Assembly: GCF_900100735.1 (NCBI RefSeq)
Contig: NZ_FNCJ01000023.1
Coordinates: 53,524-117,523, forward strand
Direction of reading: 5' to 3'
Length of the DNA stretch: 64,000 nucleotides
DNA from: Paraburkholderia phenazinium
GTDB taxonomy: Bacteria; Pseudomonadota; Gammaproteobacteria; Burkholderiales; Burkholderiaceae
A program made the translations under genes and the position numbers. The notes beneath the pieces were generated by a model, which made no database searches, was not told where the DNA came from, and saw only the letters and a list, made by a program, of their open reading frames with translations. Each line of letters opens with the position of its first letter. The stretch's first letter is position 1. Below, piece by piece: positions 47,527-56,982 of the stretch.

Positions 47527-49911
47527 ATGGCAAAGACTACAGGCGGAAAGAAAGGGACAGGCACAGGTTCTGAGGAGCCGACCACCAAGGTCACCCCGGC
47601 CAGGCCCGCTTCTTCCGCGAAAAGAGCGTCTGCCGCGAGCGTCACACCTTCTGTGAGGAAGAAATCCTCGACTACTTCCGCCGCGCAAGCGGCGTCGGTG
47701 AGTACGGCGAAAGCCGCCACGCCGGTCACGAAGCGGCCGAGTACCAGAAGCGCAAGGGAAGCCGTTGCCGCCCAGGACGATGCGGTAACGCGCGAGACTC
47801 CAGTATCCACGGTTCTGCAGGCTGTTGTCCAACAGCCGGGAGTCGAGACTACAGCCGGTACGGCGAACTCCATGACGAAAAAGCTGAATGAAGTATCCGT
47901 CGATGACGACGCAACCCCGAGCGAGGAAACTGCTGCAGCTCCGGGAAAAGGCGAAAAGGCCAAGGCACGCGACCGCCGCGCGAAGGAGAAAGCGCTGCTG
48001 AAGGATGCTTTCGCGTCTACCCAACCTGGCACCGCTGAAGAACTGGAAGAAAGGCGCGCGAAACTACGGGCGCTGATCAAGCTCGGCAAAGAGCGCGGCT
48101 TCCTGACATACGCTGAAATCAACGATCACCTCCCGGACAACTTTGCCGAGACTGAGGCGATCGAAGGCATCATCAGCACGTTCAACGACATGGGCGTGGC
48201 CGTCTACGAGCAGGCGCCCGACGCCGAAACGCTGCTGCTGAACGACAACGCGCCGGCGGCTTCGTCAGACGACGAAGTTGAAGAGGAAGCCGAAGTAGCG
48301 CTGTCCACTGTCGATTCCGAATTCGGCCGCACCACCGACCCGGTCCGCATGTATATGCGTGAAATGGGTACGGTCGAGCTGCTCACGCGCGAAGGCGAAA
48401 TCGAAATCGCCAAGCGGATCGAAGACGGCCTGAAGCACATGGTGATGGCCATCTCCGCGTGCCCGACGACGATCGCCGACATCCTCGCGATGGCCGAGCG
48501 GGTCGCAAACGAGGAAATCCGCATCGACGAACTGGTCGACGGCCTGATCGACGCCAACGCAGAAGATGCCGACGGCTTCTCCGCGCAGGAAGCGGAAGCG
48601 ATTGAGAGCGAAGAAGAGGAAGTCGAAGAGGACGAAGAAGAAGACGAGGAAGACGACGATGGCGCGGCGCAAGCCACCGCCAACGCAGCGCAGATGGAAG
48701 CGCTGAAGCGCGCCTCGCTCGAGAAGTTCGCCCTCATCAGCGAATGGTTCGACAAGATGCGTCGTGCCTTCGAGAAGGAAGGCTACAAGTCCAAGTCGTA
48801 CCTGAAGGCTCAGGAAACGATCCAGAACGAGCTGATGACGATCCGCTTTACCGCGCGTACCGTCGAGCGTCTGTGCGACACGCTGCGGGCTCAGGTGGAC
48901 GAAGTGCGTCAGGTCGAGCGTCAGATCCTGCATACGGTGGTCGACAAGTGCGGCATGCCGCGTGCCGAGTTCATCGCCCGTTTCCCGGGCAGCGAAACGG
49001 ACCTCGAATGGGCCGACAAGATCGTTGCCGAAGGTCACGGGTACAGCGCCATCCTCACGCGTAACATCCCGGCGATTCGCGAACAGCAACAGCGTCTGCT
49101 GGACCTGCAGGCACGTGTGGTGCTGCCGTTGAAGGACCTGAAGGAAACCAACCGTCAAATGGCGGCTGGGGAGTTGAAGGCGCGTCAGGCCAAGCGTGAA
49201 ATGACCGAGGCCAATCTGCGTCTCGTGATCTCGATTGCGAAGAAGTACACGAACCGTGGCCTGCAGTTCCTGGACCTGATTCAGGAAGGCAACATCGGCC
49301 TGATGAAGGCGGTGGACAAGTTCGAATATCGTCGCGGCTACAAGTTCTCCACGTACGCCACGTGGTGGATCCGTCAGGCCATCACGCGTTCGATTGCGGA
49401 CCAGGCGCGTACGATCCGGATTCCGGTTCACATGATCGAAACGATCAACAAGATGAACCGCATCTCGCGTCAGATTCTGCAGGAAACCGGTCTCGAGCCG
49501 GATCCGGCCACGCTGGCAGAAAAGATGGAGATGCCGGAAGACAAGATCCGCAAGATCATGAAGATCGCGAAGGAGCCGATCTCGATGGAAACGCCGATCG
49601 GTGACGACGACGATTCGCATCTGGGCGACTTCATCGAAGATACCAACACGGTTGCGCCGGCTGACGCAGCGCTGCATGCCAGCATGCGCGATGTCGTGAA
49701 GGACGTGCTCGACTCGTTGACGCCGCGCGAAGCGAAGGTGCTGCGTATGCGTTTTGGTATCGAGATGAGCACCGATCACACGCTCGAAGAAGTCGGTAAG
49801 CAGTTCGACGTGACGCGTGAACGGATCCGTCAGATCGAGGCTAAGGCGCTGCGCAAGCTGCGTCACCCGAGCCGTTCTGACAAGCTGAAGTCGTTCCTCG
49901 AAGGGAATTGA
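47527..49911 (+). CDS. rpoD: RNA polymerase sigma factor RpoD
   Basis: Primary sigma-70 factor, 794 residues, longer than E. coli (613). The first ~115 residues are a Lys/Ala/Ser/Thr-rich extension common in Burkholderia. Region 1.1 follows (~160-240, GKERGFLTYAEINDHLPDNF). A strongly acidic stretch of Glu/Asp lies at ~358-378, within the non-conserved region. Region 2 includes ANLRLVISIAKKYTNRGLQF and YKFSTYATWWIRQAI; region 4.2 is VGKQFDVTRERIRQIEAKAL (~755). It ends the macromolecular synthesis cluster. The translation start at ATG 47527 could also lie further in, at MTKKLNEVSVDDD (47872). Confidence 0.96.
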   Translation: MAKTTGGKKGTGTGSEEPTTKVTPARPASSAKRASAASVTPSVRKKSSTTSAAQAASVSTAKAATPVTKRPSTRSAREAVAAQDDAVTRETPVSTVLQAVVQQPGVETTAGTANSMTKKLNEVSVDDDATPSEETAAAPGKGEKAKARDRRAKEKALLKDAFASTQPGTAEELEERRAKLRALIKLGKERGFLTYAEINDHLPDNFAETEAIEGIISTFNDMGVAVYEQAPDAETLLLNDNAPAASSDDEVEEEAEVALSTVDSEFGRTTDPVRMYMREMGTVELLTREGEIEIAKRIEDGLKHMVMAISACPTTIADILAMAERVANEEIRIDELVDGLIDANAEDADGFSAQEAEAIESEEEEVEEDEEEDEEDDDGAAQATANAAQMEALKRASLEKFALISEWFDKMRRAFEKEGYKSKSYLKAQETIQNELMTIRFTARTVERLCDTLRAQVDEVRQVERQILHTVVDKCGMPRAEFIARFPGSETDLEWADKIVAEGHGYSAILTRNIPAIREQQQRLLDLQARVVLPLKDLKETNRQMAAGELKARQAKREMTEANLRLVISIAKKYTNRGLQFLDLIQEGNIGLMKAVDKFEYRRGYKFSTYATWWIRQAITRSIADQARTIRIPVHMIETINKMNRISRQILQETGLEPDPATLAEKMEMPEDKIRKIMKIAKEPISMETPIGDDDDSHLGDFIEDTNTVAPADAALHASMRDVVKDVLDSLTPREAKVLRMRFGIEMSTDHTLEEVGKQFDVTRERIRQIEAKALRKLRHPSRSDKLKSFLEGN

Positions 49912-49943
49912 TCGAGGGGCATCCGGCTGCTGCTGCGGATATA

Positions 49944-49995
49944 GGGGCTTCCTGATTGTTTTGCTCACGCGAAGCGGTCACGGAAGCCCCTTTTT
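49944..49995 (+). terminator. Rho-independent terminator of rpoD
   Basis: GGGGCTTCC (49944-49952) and GGAAGCCCC (49982-49990) pair and are followed by TTTTT. The long loop contains a smaller inner stem. Confidence 0.88.
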
Positions 49996-50024
49996 CGTGT
50001 AGTATGTCGCCCAATCAGCGAATA

Positions 50025-50051
50025 GGCCCGGCCTTCAGACCGGGTCTTTTT
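50025..50051 (+). terminator. Second terminator-like hairpin, just before the tRNA gene
   Basis: GGCCCGG (50025-50031) pairs with CCGGGTC (50040-50046), with one G-T pair, and is followed by TTTTTC. It lies 30 bases upstream of the tRNA gene, so it could end rpoD read-through or act on the tRNA transcript. Confidence 0.6.
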
Positions 50052-50080
50052 CTTGGTTTCAATCTAAGTTTCAATTCTCA

Positions 50081-50168
50081 GGGCCGGACGCCGTGCTGGT
50101 TGCAGGCAGCGGACTCATAATCCGCCTCCGAAAGGACACCGTGGGTTCGACTCCCACCCGGCCCACCA
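50081..50168 (+). tRNA. Unusual class II tRNA with CAU anticodon
   Basis: A complete cloverleaf is visible. Acceptor GGGCCGG (50081-50087) pairs perfectly with CCGGCCC (50158-50164), followed by discriminator A and encoded CCA. The D-arm is GCC/GGC (90-92 with 105-107), with GG at 98-99. The anticodon stem GCGGA/TCCGC holds loop CTCATAA, so the anticodon is CAT. The T-arm GTGGG/CCCAC has loop TTCGACT. The region between anticodon and T stems is 15 bases with a TCC-GAAA-GGA hairpin, a class II variable arm otherwise seen in Leu, Ser and Tyr tRNAs. Position 8 is A and position 14 is T, a swap of the usual T8-A14. The anticodon arm (GGACTCATAATCC) resembles tRNA-Ile2, whose C34 becomes lysidine. 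Identity (Ile2, Met, Leu-like or non-translational) is open. Confidence 0.8.
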
Positions 50169-50429
50169 AGGGTTTTAGCGGCTCTTTGTTCTAAACTTCG
50201 CTTCGCAAATTACCTCCGCCCCGCAATTCACCTCTATCGGGTCGATCCGACCTGGTCTCCGAAGCACGTTCCGAACGTAGTTTTCCTCGTCGCGAGCAAC
50301 TCATGTCCCGGCTGCTCTTGCATCTCTCCCGTGCTCGAAGAATAACTCTTCAACGTTGCGTATGCTCAACGGAAACCGACCGCAGGCTCAGCACGGTACG
50401 ATGACTCGACATCCACCGGGAGCAATCTC

Positions 50430-51140
50430 ATGAATCCCCCACGCGCATTGTTGTTTGATACGTTCGGCACGATCGTTGATTGGCGTACCAGTCTGATCGA
50501 GGAATTGGAGAATTTCGGAAAGGAGCGGCGTATTCCCGCCGACTGGAGGGCCTTGGTCGATGCGTGGCGTGGCGCTTATGCGCCATCGATGGACCAGGTG
50601 CGTCGCGGTGAAATGCCGTGGACGAAACTAGACCATCTTCACCGGGCTACGCTGGACAGGCTGGTTGCGGAGTTCGGCATCAGTGGTTTGTCGGAAGACG
50701 ACCTGCGCTGGATCAACCTCGGCTGGCATCGCTTACGCCCATGGCCGGATGCGGTGCCGGGGTTGGTTCGGCTGAAACGACACTTCATTATCGGTCCGCT
50801 GTCGAACGGCAATGTGTCATTGCTCGTGAATCTGGCGAAGTATGCTGGCCTGCCATGGGACATGATCTTTGGGGCTGATCTCTTCCAGCATTTCAAACCC
50901 GACAGAGAGACGTATCTCGGTGCATGCCAACTGCTTGACTTGCAGCCCAACGAGGTGATGCTCTGCGCGGCCCATAACAGCGATCTGCGGATGGCCCGAT
51001 CATTGGGACTACGTACGGCGTTCATCACCCGTCCGACGGAATACGGGCCGGCCCAGAGCCGCGATCTTCAGGCGGACGAGCCATGGGATCTGATCGTCGA
51101 CAGTGTCGAACAGCTCGCGGACGAGCTGCGCGCAGATTAG
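50430..51140 (+). CDS. HAD-type haloacid dehalogenase-like hydrolase
   Basis: HAD-superfamily protein of 236 residues closest to type II L-2-haloacid dehalogenases. Nucleophile Asp10 is in ALLFDTFGTIVDWRTSL. Motif II is PLSNGN near residue 128. The Lys motif is in FQHFKPDRETYLGA, and motif IV reads CAAHNSDLRMARSLGLRTAF, in which dehalogenases have AAH-x-x-D. Substrate is unproven. The ~260 bases between the tRNA and this gene show nothing recognisable. ATG 50430 is preceded by GGGAG. Confidence 0.88.
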   Translation: MNPPRALLFDTFGTIVDWRTSLIEELENFGKERRIPADWRALVDAWRGAYAPSMDQVRRGEMPWTKLDHLHRATLDRLVAEFGISGLSEDDLRWINLGWHRLRPWPDAVPGLVRLKRHFIIGPLSNGNVSLLVNLAKYAGLPWDMIFGADLFQHFKPDRETYLGACQLLDLQPNEVMLCAAHNSDLRMARSLGLRTAFITRPTEYGPAQSRDLQADEPWDLIVDSVEQLADELRAD

Positions 51141-51481
51141 TTTTATGCGGGGCGGCCCGCCGTACTGGCCGAGTTAGGCCAAGCAACGCGTGAATCAAGC
51201 CCCGCCGAACAGCCAATCCCTCCGCGCCTATCTGCTAGCGGAGCGGCGGCAGGACACCCAAGAGTGGGTCGCAGGAATGAACCAGCTATCCGACGACGTG
51301 CTCTCCTTAGTTGACAATGATTCTCATTACGCATACAGTACAAATCTTTCATTGAGCTAACGCGTTTGTTAGCTAAGCCTTACTCATTAACCACGCCCAG
51401 CCCAACCTCCATTGGGCTGCCAGCCAGGTGCCGTGAATCACCCAGCCAGCTTTTTCGGGTCTCTTCACCGGGGATTTTCAC
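51141..51481. other. Intergenic region with the heme operon promoter
   Basis: About 340 bases without a gene. The only clear element is the Fur-box promoter at 51311-51339. The leader from there to the GTG start is about 140 bases. Confidence 0.6.
51311..51339 (+). promoter_or_regulatory. Fur-box-covered promoter of hmuRSTUV
   Basis: TTGACA (51311-51316) and TACAGT (51334-51339) are 17 bases apart. The spacer holds a Fur-box-like inverted repeat, AATGATTCTCATTA (51316-51329), close to the GATAATGATAATCATTATC consensus. Iron-bound Fur would block the promoter. Confidence 0.75.
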
Positions 51482-53758
51482 GTGCATCATTTTCGTCTGG
51501 CGCGACGTCCGCTGTCCGCCATGCTGGCTGGCGTCTATGGCGTCGTCGGCTTCTGGTCTCACGCATCAGCAGCGACCGATTCGTCTGCTACAGCTAGCAG
51601 TCAAGGCGCCGCACAGTACGCCGAGTTGCGCAGTAGCTCGAACCTGCTCGACCCGGTTACGGTTACGGCAACGCGGACCGCATCGAAATCGAGTCATACC
51701 GCAGCCAGTGTCTCTGTCATTACGGCAGAAGACCTGGAAGAACAGCAGGCAGAGAACATCAAGGAGGCGCTGCGCTACGAACCGGGCGTGACGGTGCGAC
51801 GCGCGCCTTATCGACCGACGTCGGCAGCCACAGGCGGCGGGCGCGATGGGGACTCGAGCATCAATATCCGCGGTCTCGAAGGCAATCGCATCCTGCTGAT
51901 GGAGGACGGTATCCGGTTGCCGAATTCCTTCTCCTTCGGCCCGCTGGAAGCAGGTCGCGGCGACTATGCTGACATTGGCACACTGAAGCGCATCGAGATT
52001 CTGCGAGGTCCGGCCTCTGCACTTTATGGCAGCGACGGACTGACCGGCGCAGTCAACTTCATCACCAAAGACCCGGAAGACCTGCTCAGCATCTACGGCA
52101 AAAAGACGTACTTTTCGCTGCGGCCAAACTACGAGTCAGCCGACCGCAGCTTCGGCGCGACCGTTCAGGCCGCTGTCGGTAATGACATGATTCAGGCCAT
52201 GGTGGTCGCCGACGGTCGGCGCGGTCACGAGCTGGACACCAAGGGTTCCAACAATTCGTCGGGTCCCAACCGGACCACGGCCAATCCGCAGGACACCTAC
52301 TCCGAATCGCTCCTCGGCAAGCTGGTGGTCAAACCCACGGCGCACGACACGTTCAAGTTCACCGCTGAAACCGTCAAGCAGCGTATCGACACCAATGTGC
52401 TCTCAGCGGTCAGCCCGCCTACAACGCTCGCGCTAACGGCAAACGATCGCCTCGAGCGCAACCGTTACAGCCTCGACTACGACTTCAGTGATGAATCTGC
52501 GCGATTCTTCCAGACCGCGCATGCGCAGTTCTACTATCAGGACGCTTCGCAGGACCAGAATTCTTACGAGACGCGCGGCTCACAACCGTCGCGAACCCGC
52601 CAGAACAACTACAGCGAACGCATCATAGGCGGCTCCTTGTTTGCGGAGAGCACCTTCCACACCGGAATTCTCACGCACAAGCTGCTGTACGGCGGCGACG
52701 GCAGCGTCGACCGGGTGACCAACCTGCGCAACGGCACCGTGCCAGGTGCGGGCGAAGCGCCGTTCCCCAACAAGGCGTTCCCGGATGCCGACTACAGGCT
52801 GCTCGGTGCATTCCTGCAGGACCAGATCAGTCTCGGCGCGTTGACGGTCACACCAGGGCTGCGCTTCGACAGCTACCGGCTCAGCGCCAAGACAGGTGAC
52901 CCGCTGTACACCGGTAAGCCGGTTTCATCGAGCGACAACGCACTGTCGCCGCGTCTTGCTGTGCTTTATGAAGTGTCGCCAGCGCTGATTCCGTACGCGC
53001 AATATGCGCATGGCTTTCGTGCGCCGTCGCCGGATCAGGTGAACAACAGCTTTGCCAATCCGCTTTACGGCTACACGTCGATTGGTAACCCGAATCTCAA
53101 ACCAGAAACCAGCGACACGATTGAAGCCGGTCTGCGCGGAAAACTCGGCACCGGTCTCGGACCCTTGAGCTATAGCGCGGCGGCATTCACCGGGCGCTAT
53201 CGGGATTTCATCTCGCAGCAGACTATTGCCGGCACGGGCAGGCCGACCGACCCGCTCGTGTTCCAGTACGTCAACTTTGGGAAGGCTCGCATTCATGGTC
53301 TCGAAGGGCGGGCTGAATGGTTCCTGCCGAAAGGCTTTTCGGTGAAGGCCGCCATGGCTTTCACGAAGGGCAGCGTCGAGAACACGGGTGCCGCTAATCA
53401 ACCGCTGAACACCATCAATCCATTTTCTGCCGTATTCGGCGTGCGTTACGAGCCGAGCGAGCGCTGGTTTGCGCAGACGGACCTGCTGTTCCAGGCGGCG
53501 AAGAAATCCAGCGACATCGCGCCGAAAAGCTGCGCTTCGGCAACGTGCTTCGCACCGCCGTCATCGTTCGTGGTCGACCTGCGTGGCGGATATCGCTTCA
53601 GCAAGCACGTGGTCGCGTATCTCGGTGTCTCGAACCTGTTTGACCGGAAGTACTGGAACTGGTCGGACGTGCGCGGCATCGCCGATACGTCGTCGATCAA
53701 GGACGCGTATACCGCGCCTGGGCGCAACGTCTCCGTCAGCATGAAGATCGACATGTGA
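51482..53758 (+). CDS. hmuR: TonB-dependent heme/hemoglobin receptor
   Basis: Outer-membrane heme receptor of 758 residues. The signal region is HHFRLARRPLSAMLAGVYG ending SHASA. The plug domain opens PVTVTATRTASKSSHTAASV, with LLMEDGIRLPNSFSFGPLE and ILRGPASALYGSDGLTGAV. The heme-receptor FRAP/NPNL box is present as HGFRAPSPDQV and IGNPNLKPETSD. The C-terminus ends in a typical barrel strand (NVSVSMKIDM). The start is GTG 51482 with weak upstream GGGG; ATG 51521 would cut the signal peptide. It is the first gene of a Fur-regulated heme uptake operon. Confidence 0.92.
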   Translation: MHHFRLARRPLSAMLAGVYGVVGFWSHASAATDSSATASSQGAAQYAELRSSSNLLDPVTVTATRTASKSSHTAASVSVITAEDLEEQQAENIKEALRYEPGVTVRRAPYRPTSAATGGGRDGDSSINIRGLEGNRILLMEDGIRLPNSFSFGPLEAGRGDYADIGTLKRIEILRGPASALYGSDGLTGAVNFITKDPEDLLSIYGKKTYFSLRPNYESADRSFGATVQAAVGNDMIQAMVVADGRRGHELDTKGSNNSSGPNRTTANPQDTYSESLLGKLVVKPTAHDTFKFTAETVKQRIDTNVLSAVSPPTTLALTANDRLERNRYSLDYDFSDESARFFQTAHAQFYYQDASQDQNSYETRGSQPSRTRQNNYSERIIGGSLFAESTFHTGILTHKLLYGGDGSVDRVTNLRNGTVPGAGEAPFPNKAFPDADYRLLGAFLQDQISLGALTVTPGLRFDSYRLSAKTGDPLYTGKPVSSSDNALSPRLAVLYEVSPALIPYAQYAHGFRAPSPDQVNNSFANPLYGYTSIGNPNLKPETSDTIEAGLRGKLGTGLGPLSYSAAAFTGRYRDFISQQTIAGTGRPTDPLVFQYVNFGKARIHGLEGRAEWFLPKGFSVKAAMAFTKGSVENTGAANQPLNTINPFSAVFGVRYEPSERWFAQTDLLFQAAKKSSDIAPKSCASATCFAPPSSFVVDLRGGYRFSKHVVAYLGVSNLFDRKYWNWSDVRGIADTSSIKDAYTAPGRNVSVSMKIDM

Positions 53759-53819
53759 TGCCGAACCCTTCGACCTTTGCCATTTTTATTGTGTCATCGC
53801 TCAACCTTAGGAGTCTGCC

Positions 53820-54896
53820 ATGCTAAACACCGCTCGCTTCGACGCGACTTCACTACAACAGTTGCGTCATGCCTTCGTCACGCTCAAGACCGAGCAGAAG
53901 CTGCGTAATCGCGAAGCTGCGCACGCACTCGGCGTGAGCGAAGGCGAAGCACTCGCCGCTTTTACCGGCGAGCATGTTGTGCGCCTGACGCCGCGCTTTA
54001 TCGAGCTGTTCGAAGAAGTGCCGCTGCTCGGCACGGTCATGGCGCTCACGCGCAATGAAGCCGCCGTCCATGAAAAGGACGGCCAATATGAAAAGATGAG
54101 CCACGACGGGAGCGTCGGTCTTGTACTGGGCGGCGCTATTGATCTGCGTGTCTTCTATCAACACTGGGCGTCGGGCTTCGCGGTGCGTGAAGCGACTGCT
54201 AACGGCGAACAGAAGAGCCTGCAGTTTTTCGATGCGCAAGGCCACGCGGTGCACAAGGTTTTCCTGCGTGAGCATAGCAATCACGCGGCATTCGATGCTT
54301 TTGTCGAACGCTGGAAAGCGGCGGACCAGGCGCCGGGGCTAACGGTGGGCGAACCCGCACCCGCGCCGATCGTGAAAGACGATAGCGAAATCGACGTGCC
54401 TGCCTTTCATGGGGCGTGGGACGCCATGAGCGACACGCATCAGTTCTTTGGCATGCTGCGTAAATTCGGGCTCGCCCGCACCCAGGCGCTGCGTTTGGCG
54501 GAACGCCGCTATGCGCAACCCGTTTCTACGGAAGCATTGCAGAACCTGCTGGTCCGCGCGTCCGAGGTCGCGGTACCGATCATGGTATTCGTCGGCAATC
54601 GAGGCATGATCCAGATTCACAGTGGCCCGGTTAAGACCATTCGTACCATGGGCCCGTGGCTCAACGTGCTGGAGCCAGGTTTCAACCTGCATCTGCGCAC
54701 CGATCTGATTGCGAGTGCGTGGACCGTTCGCAAGCCGACGTCCGACGGCATCGTCACGTCGCTGGAGTTGTTCGATGCGCAGGGTGAGAACATCGCCATG
54801 TTGTTCGGAGCGCGCAAGCCGGGGTCACCGGAACTCGAAGGGTGGCGCGAACTGATCGAAGAGATCGAACCCGTGCGCGATGAGGTTCCGGCATGA
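53820..54896 (+). CDS. hmuS: Hemin-degrading/heme-binding factor HmuS
   Basis: Cytoplasmic heme-handling protein of 358 residues with two similar HemS/ChuS-type halves: EVPLLGTVMALTRNEAAVHE in the first and VPIMVFVGNRGMIQIHSGPV in the second. Paired segments such as NGEQKSLQFFDAQGHAVHKV and GIVTSLELFDAQGENIAMLF repeat the same pattern. It takes heme from the importer and may degrade it. AGGAG precedes ATG 53820. It overlaps hmuT by four bases. Confidence 0.92.
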   Translation: MLNTARFDATSLQQLRHAFVTLKTEQKLRNREAAHALGVSEGEALAAFTGEHVVRLTPRFIELFEEVPLLGTVMALTRNEAAVHEKDGQYEKMSHDGSVGLVLGGAIDLRVFYQHWASGFAVREATANGEQKSLQFFDAQGHAVHKVFLREHSNHAAFDAFVERWKAADQAPGLTVGEPAPAPIVKDDSEIDVPAFHGAWDAMSDTHQFFGMLRKFGLARTQALRLAERRYAQPVSTEALQNLLVRASEVAVPIMVFVGNRGMIQIHSGPVKTIRTMGPWLNVLEPGFNLHLRTDLIASAWTVRKPTSDGIVTSLELFDAQGENIAMLFGARKPGSPELEGWRELIEEIEPVRDEVPA

Positions 54897-55795
54897 CTCC
54901 CGGGCGCGTTAATGGAGCGCGCCGCGCGTTCGTCTTCGGCAGCGGCGCACTGTTGCTTGCTGGAATGTCCCTGCGCGCGAATGCGCTATCGGGGCCGCGG
55001 CGCGTAATCGTGGTGGGCGGCGCGCTGGCCGAAATCGTCTATGCGCTTGATGCGCAAGCGAATGCGCGCGGCGTGCTGGTCGCAACCGATACGACCTGCA
55101 CGTTCCCCGCGGCTGCAGGCGCCTTACCGAAGGTAGGGTATCAGCGAGCGCTATCGGCGGAAGGCCTGTTGTCGTTGCGGCCCGACCTGATCCTGGCGTC
55201 TTCGGAAGCAGGACCGCCAAACGTTCTGAGTCAGGTGAAGCAGGCGGGCGTGGAGGTGGTGACGTTTGCTGAGCGCCATGACGTCGATTCCGTACGCGAA
55301 AAGATTGCCGGCATTGCCCGTACGCTCGACGCGAGCGAGGCGGGCAAGGCGCTACAAACGCGCTTTGACGACCAATGGCAGGCGGCCCGCAAGGCAGTCG
55401 ACACATCGCCACTGACCACACGCCCCCAGGCGCCGCGCGTATTGTTCGTGCTGAACAACGCCGGCAATCAGGCGTTTGTCGCGGGACAGCGCACCGCCGC
55501 CGATGCCATGCTCGCCTATGCCGGCGCGCGCAACGCGATGCAGGGCTTCAACGGCTACCGGCCGTTGTCCGCCGAAGCGCTGGTCAGTGCAGCCCCCGAC
55601 ATCGTGCTCACCACCGACGAAGGGCTGAGCGCGATGGGCGGTGCTGACAAACTGTTCTCGAGTCCTGGCTTTGGCGCCACGCCTGCGGGCCGGGCGAAAC
55701 GGGTTGCGTCACTCGACACGCTCTTTATGCTCGGCTTTGGTCCCCGGTTGCCTGCTGCCGTGACGGCGCTCAACCAGCGCTTGACGCAGGTTTGA
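54893..55795 (+). CDS. hmuT: Periplasmic heme-binding protein HmuT
   Basis: Substrate-binding protein of 300 residues for the heme ABC importer. The signal peptide is FVFGSGALLLAGMSLRANA. The fold follows the class III binding proteins: RVIVVGGALAEIVYALDAQA at the start, PKVGYQRALSAEGLLSLRPD with the conserved heme-liganding Tyr region, and LFMLGFGPRLPAAVTALNQR at the end. The start overlaps the hmuS stop. Confidence 0.92.
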   Translation: MTPGRVNGARRAFVFGSGALLLAGMSLRANALSGPRRVIVVGGALAEIVYALDAQANARGVLVATDTTCTFPAAAGALPKVGYQRALSAEGLLSLRPDLILASSEAGPPNVLSQVKQAGVEVVTFAERHDVDSVREKIAGIARTLDASEAGKALQTRFDDQWQAARKAVDTSPLTTRPQAPRVLFVLNNAGNQAFVAGQRTAADAMLAYAGARNAMQGFNGYRPLSAEALVSAAPDIVLTTDEGLSAMGGADKLFSSPGFGATPAGRAKRVASLDTLFMLGFGPRLPAAVTALNQRLTQV

Positions 55796-55820
55796 CGAAC
55801 AACGTTTCCCACCCGATCCG

Positions 55821-56945
55821 ATGAATACACCAAGCGCAGCGCGTTCCGGTATGCCGACGGACCATGCCTCTCATGTGGAATTACCCACACTCGCTGAGCG
55901 ACGGAGCCGGATGGCGACCGTGTTGCTGTGCGTCCTTGCCGTAGCGCTTTGCGGGGCGACGCTTGCGGCAGTGTGTATTGGCGCTTACGGTATGACGCCG
56001 CAGGTAGTCTGGTCCGCGCTAACCGTGAACTCCGATGCTGCGGTGAATGACCCTGCGATTCAGCAAGCTCAGGCCGTGCTGTTCAGCATCCGGTTGCCAC
56101 GCGTGGTGCTCGCCATACTCGTCGGTGCGGGCTTCGGTGCTGCCGGTAGCGCCTTGCAAGCCCTCTTTCGCAATCCGCTGGCTGACCCGGGACTGATTGG
56201 CATTTCGAGCGGCGCCGCCCTCGGTGCGTCCACGTTGATCGTGCTTGGGCCGCTTCTGGGTGCGTCGTTTGCTGTGGCTGGCTTGTATGTCTTGCCGGTT
56301 GCTGCGTTCGTTGGCGCGCTGGCGGTTTCCGCGCTGGTCTATCGACTTGCCGCCGCACGCGGACGGCTTGCATTGCCGTTATTGCTGCTGGCGGGGATCG
56401 CGATTAACGCGCTGGTGGGCGCCGTCATCGGGCTGCTCACCTATATCGCCGACGACACCCAGCTCCGCTCGCTGACGTTCTGGAGCCTCGGCAGTCTAGG
56501 TGGCGCGCAATGGCCGATGCTAGCCGCGGTGATTCCATTCGTTCTGCTAGGCATCGTCCTGATCGCCCGCAACGGCCATGCACTCAACGCGCTGCAACTT
56601 GGCGAGACGGAGGCTCAGCATCTGGGCGTACCGACTCAACGCGTCAAGCGCACGGTGTTGGCCGCTTCTGCCTTGAGCGTGGGGGCCTTAGTCTCATGCA
56701 CCGGGGTGATAGGTTTTGTCGGGCTGGTGGCGCCACATTGCGTACGGCTTGCGTGCGGCCCGAACCAGCGCGTGGTGATGCCCGGCGCCATGCTCCTTGG
56801 GGCGACCTTAACGGTGCTCGCCGACCTGGCTGCACGCACGGTGGCCGCCCCGGCAGAAGTCCCGCTCGGCATCTTCACCGCGTTGCTAGGGGCACCGTTC
56901 TTCCTCGTGCTGTTGTGGCGAAGCCGCGGTCAGCTCGGCTTGTGA
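55821..56945 (+). CDS. hmuU: Heme ABC transporter permease HmuU
   Basis: FecCD/BtuC-type permease of 374 residues with about nine or ten hydrophobic helices. Markers: RLPRVVLAILVGAGFGAAGS, ALFRNPLADPGLIGISSGAA, WSLGSLGG in the middle, and GFVGLVAPHCVRLACGPNQR near residue 300. An N-terminal ~30-residue polar extension precedes the first helix; the start at 55821 has only weak ribosome binding sequence and may lie further in. Confidence 0.93.
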   Translation: MNTPSAARSGMPTDHASHVELPTLAERRSRMATVLLCVLAVALCGATLAAVCIGAYGMTPQVVWSALTVNSDAAVNDPAIQQAQAVLFSIRLPRVVLAILVGAGFGAAGSALQALFRNPLADPGLIGISSGAALGASTLIVLGPLLGASFAVAGLYVLPVAAFVGALAVSALVYRLAAARGRLALPLLLLAGIAINALVGAVIGLLTYIADDTQLRSLTFWSLGSLGGAQWPMLAAVIPFVLLGIVLIARNGHALNALQLGETEAQHLGVPTQRVKRTVLAASALSVGALVSCTGVIGFVGLVAPHCVRLACGPNQRVVMPGAMLLGATLTVLADLAARTVAAPAEVPLGIFTALLGAPFFLVLLWRSRGQLGL

Positions 56946-56982
56946 GCGGGCAGCTCAATGAACCGGATGGAGCAGAGATAGG

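Noticed and set aside
48265..49968. 567-codon open frame antisense to rpoD
   Set aside because: Shadow of rpoD, with no recognisable domain.
50081..50168. Ordinary tRNA-Met or tRNA-Ile2
   Set aside because: The anticodon fits, but the 15-base variable arm, 3-bp D stem and A8/T14 do not match those class I tRNAs.
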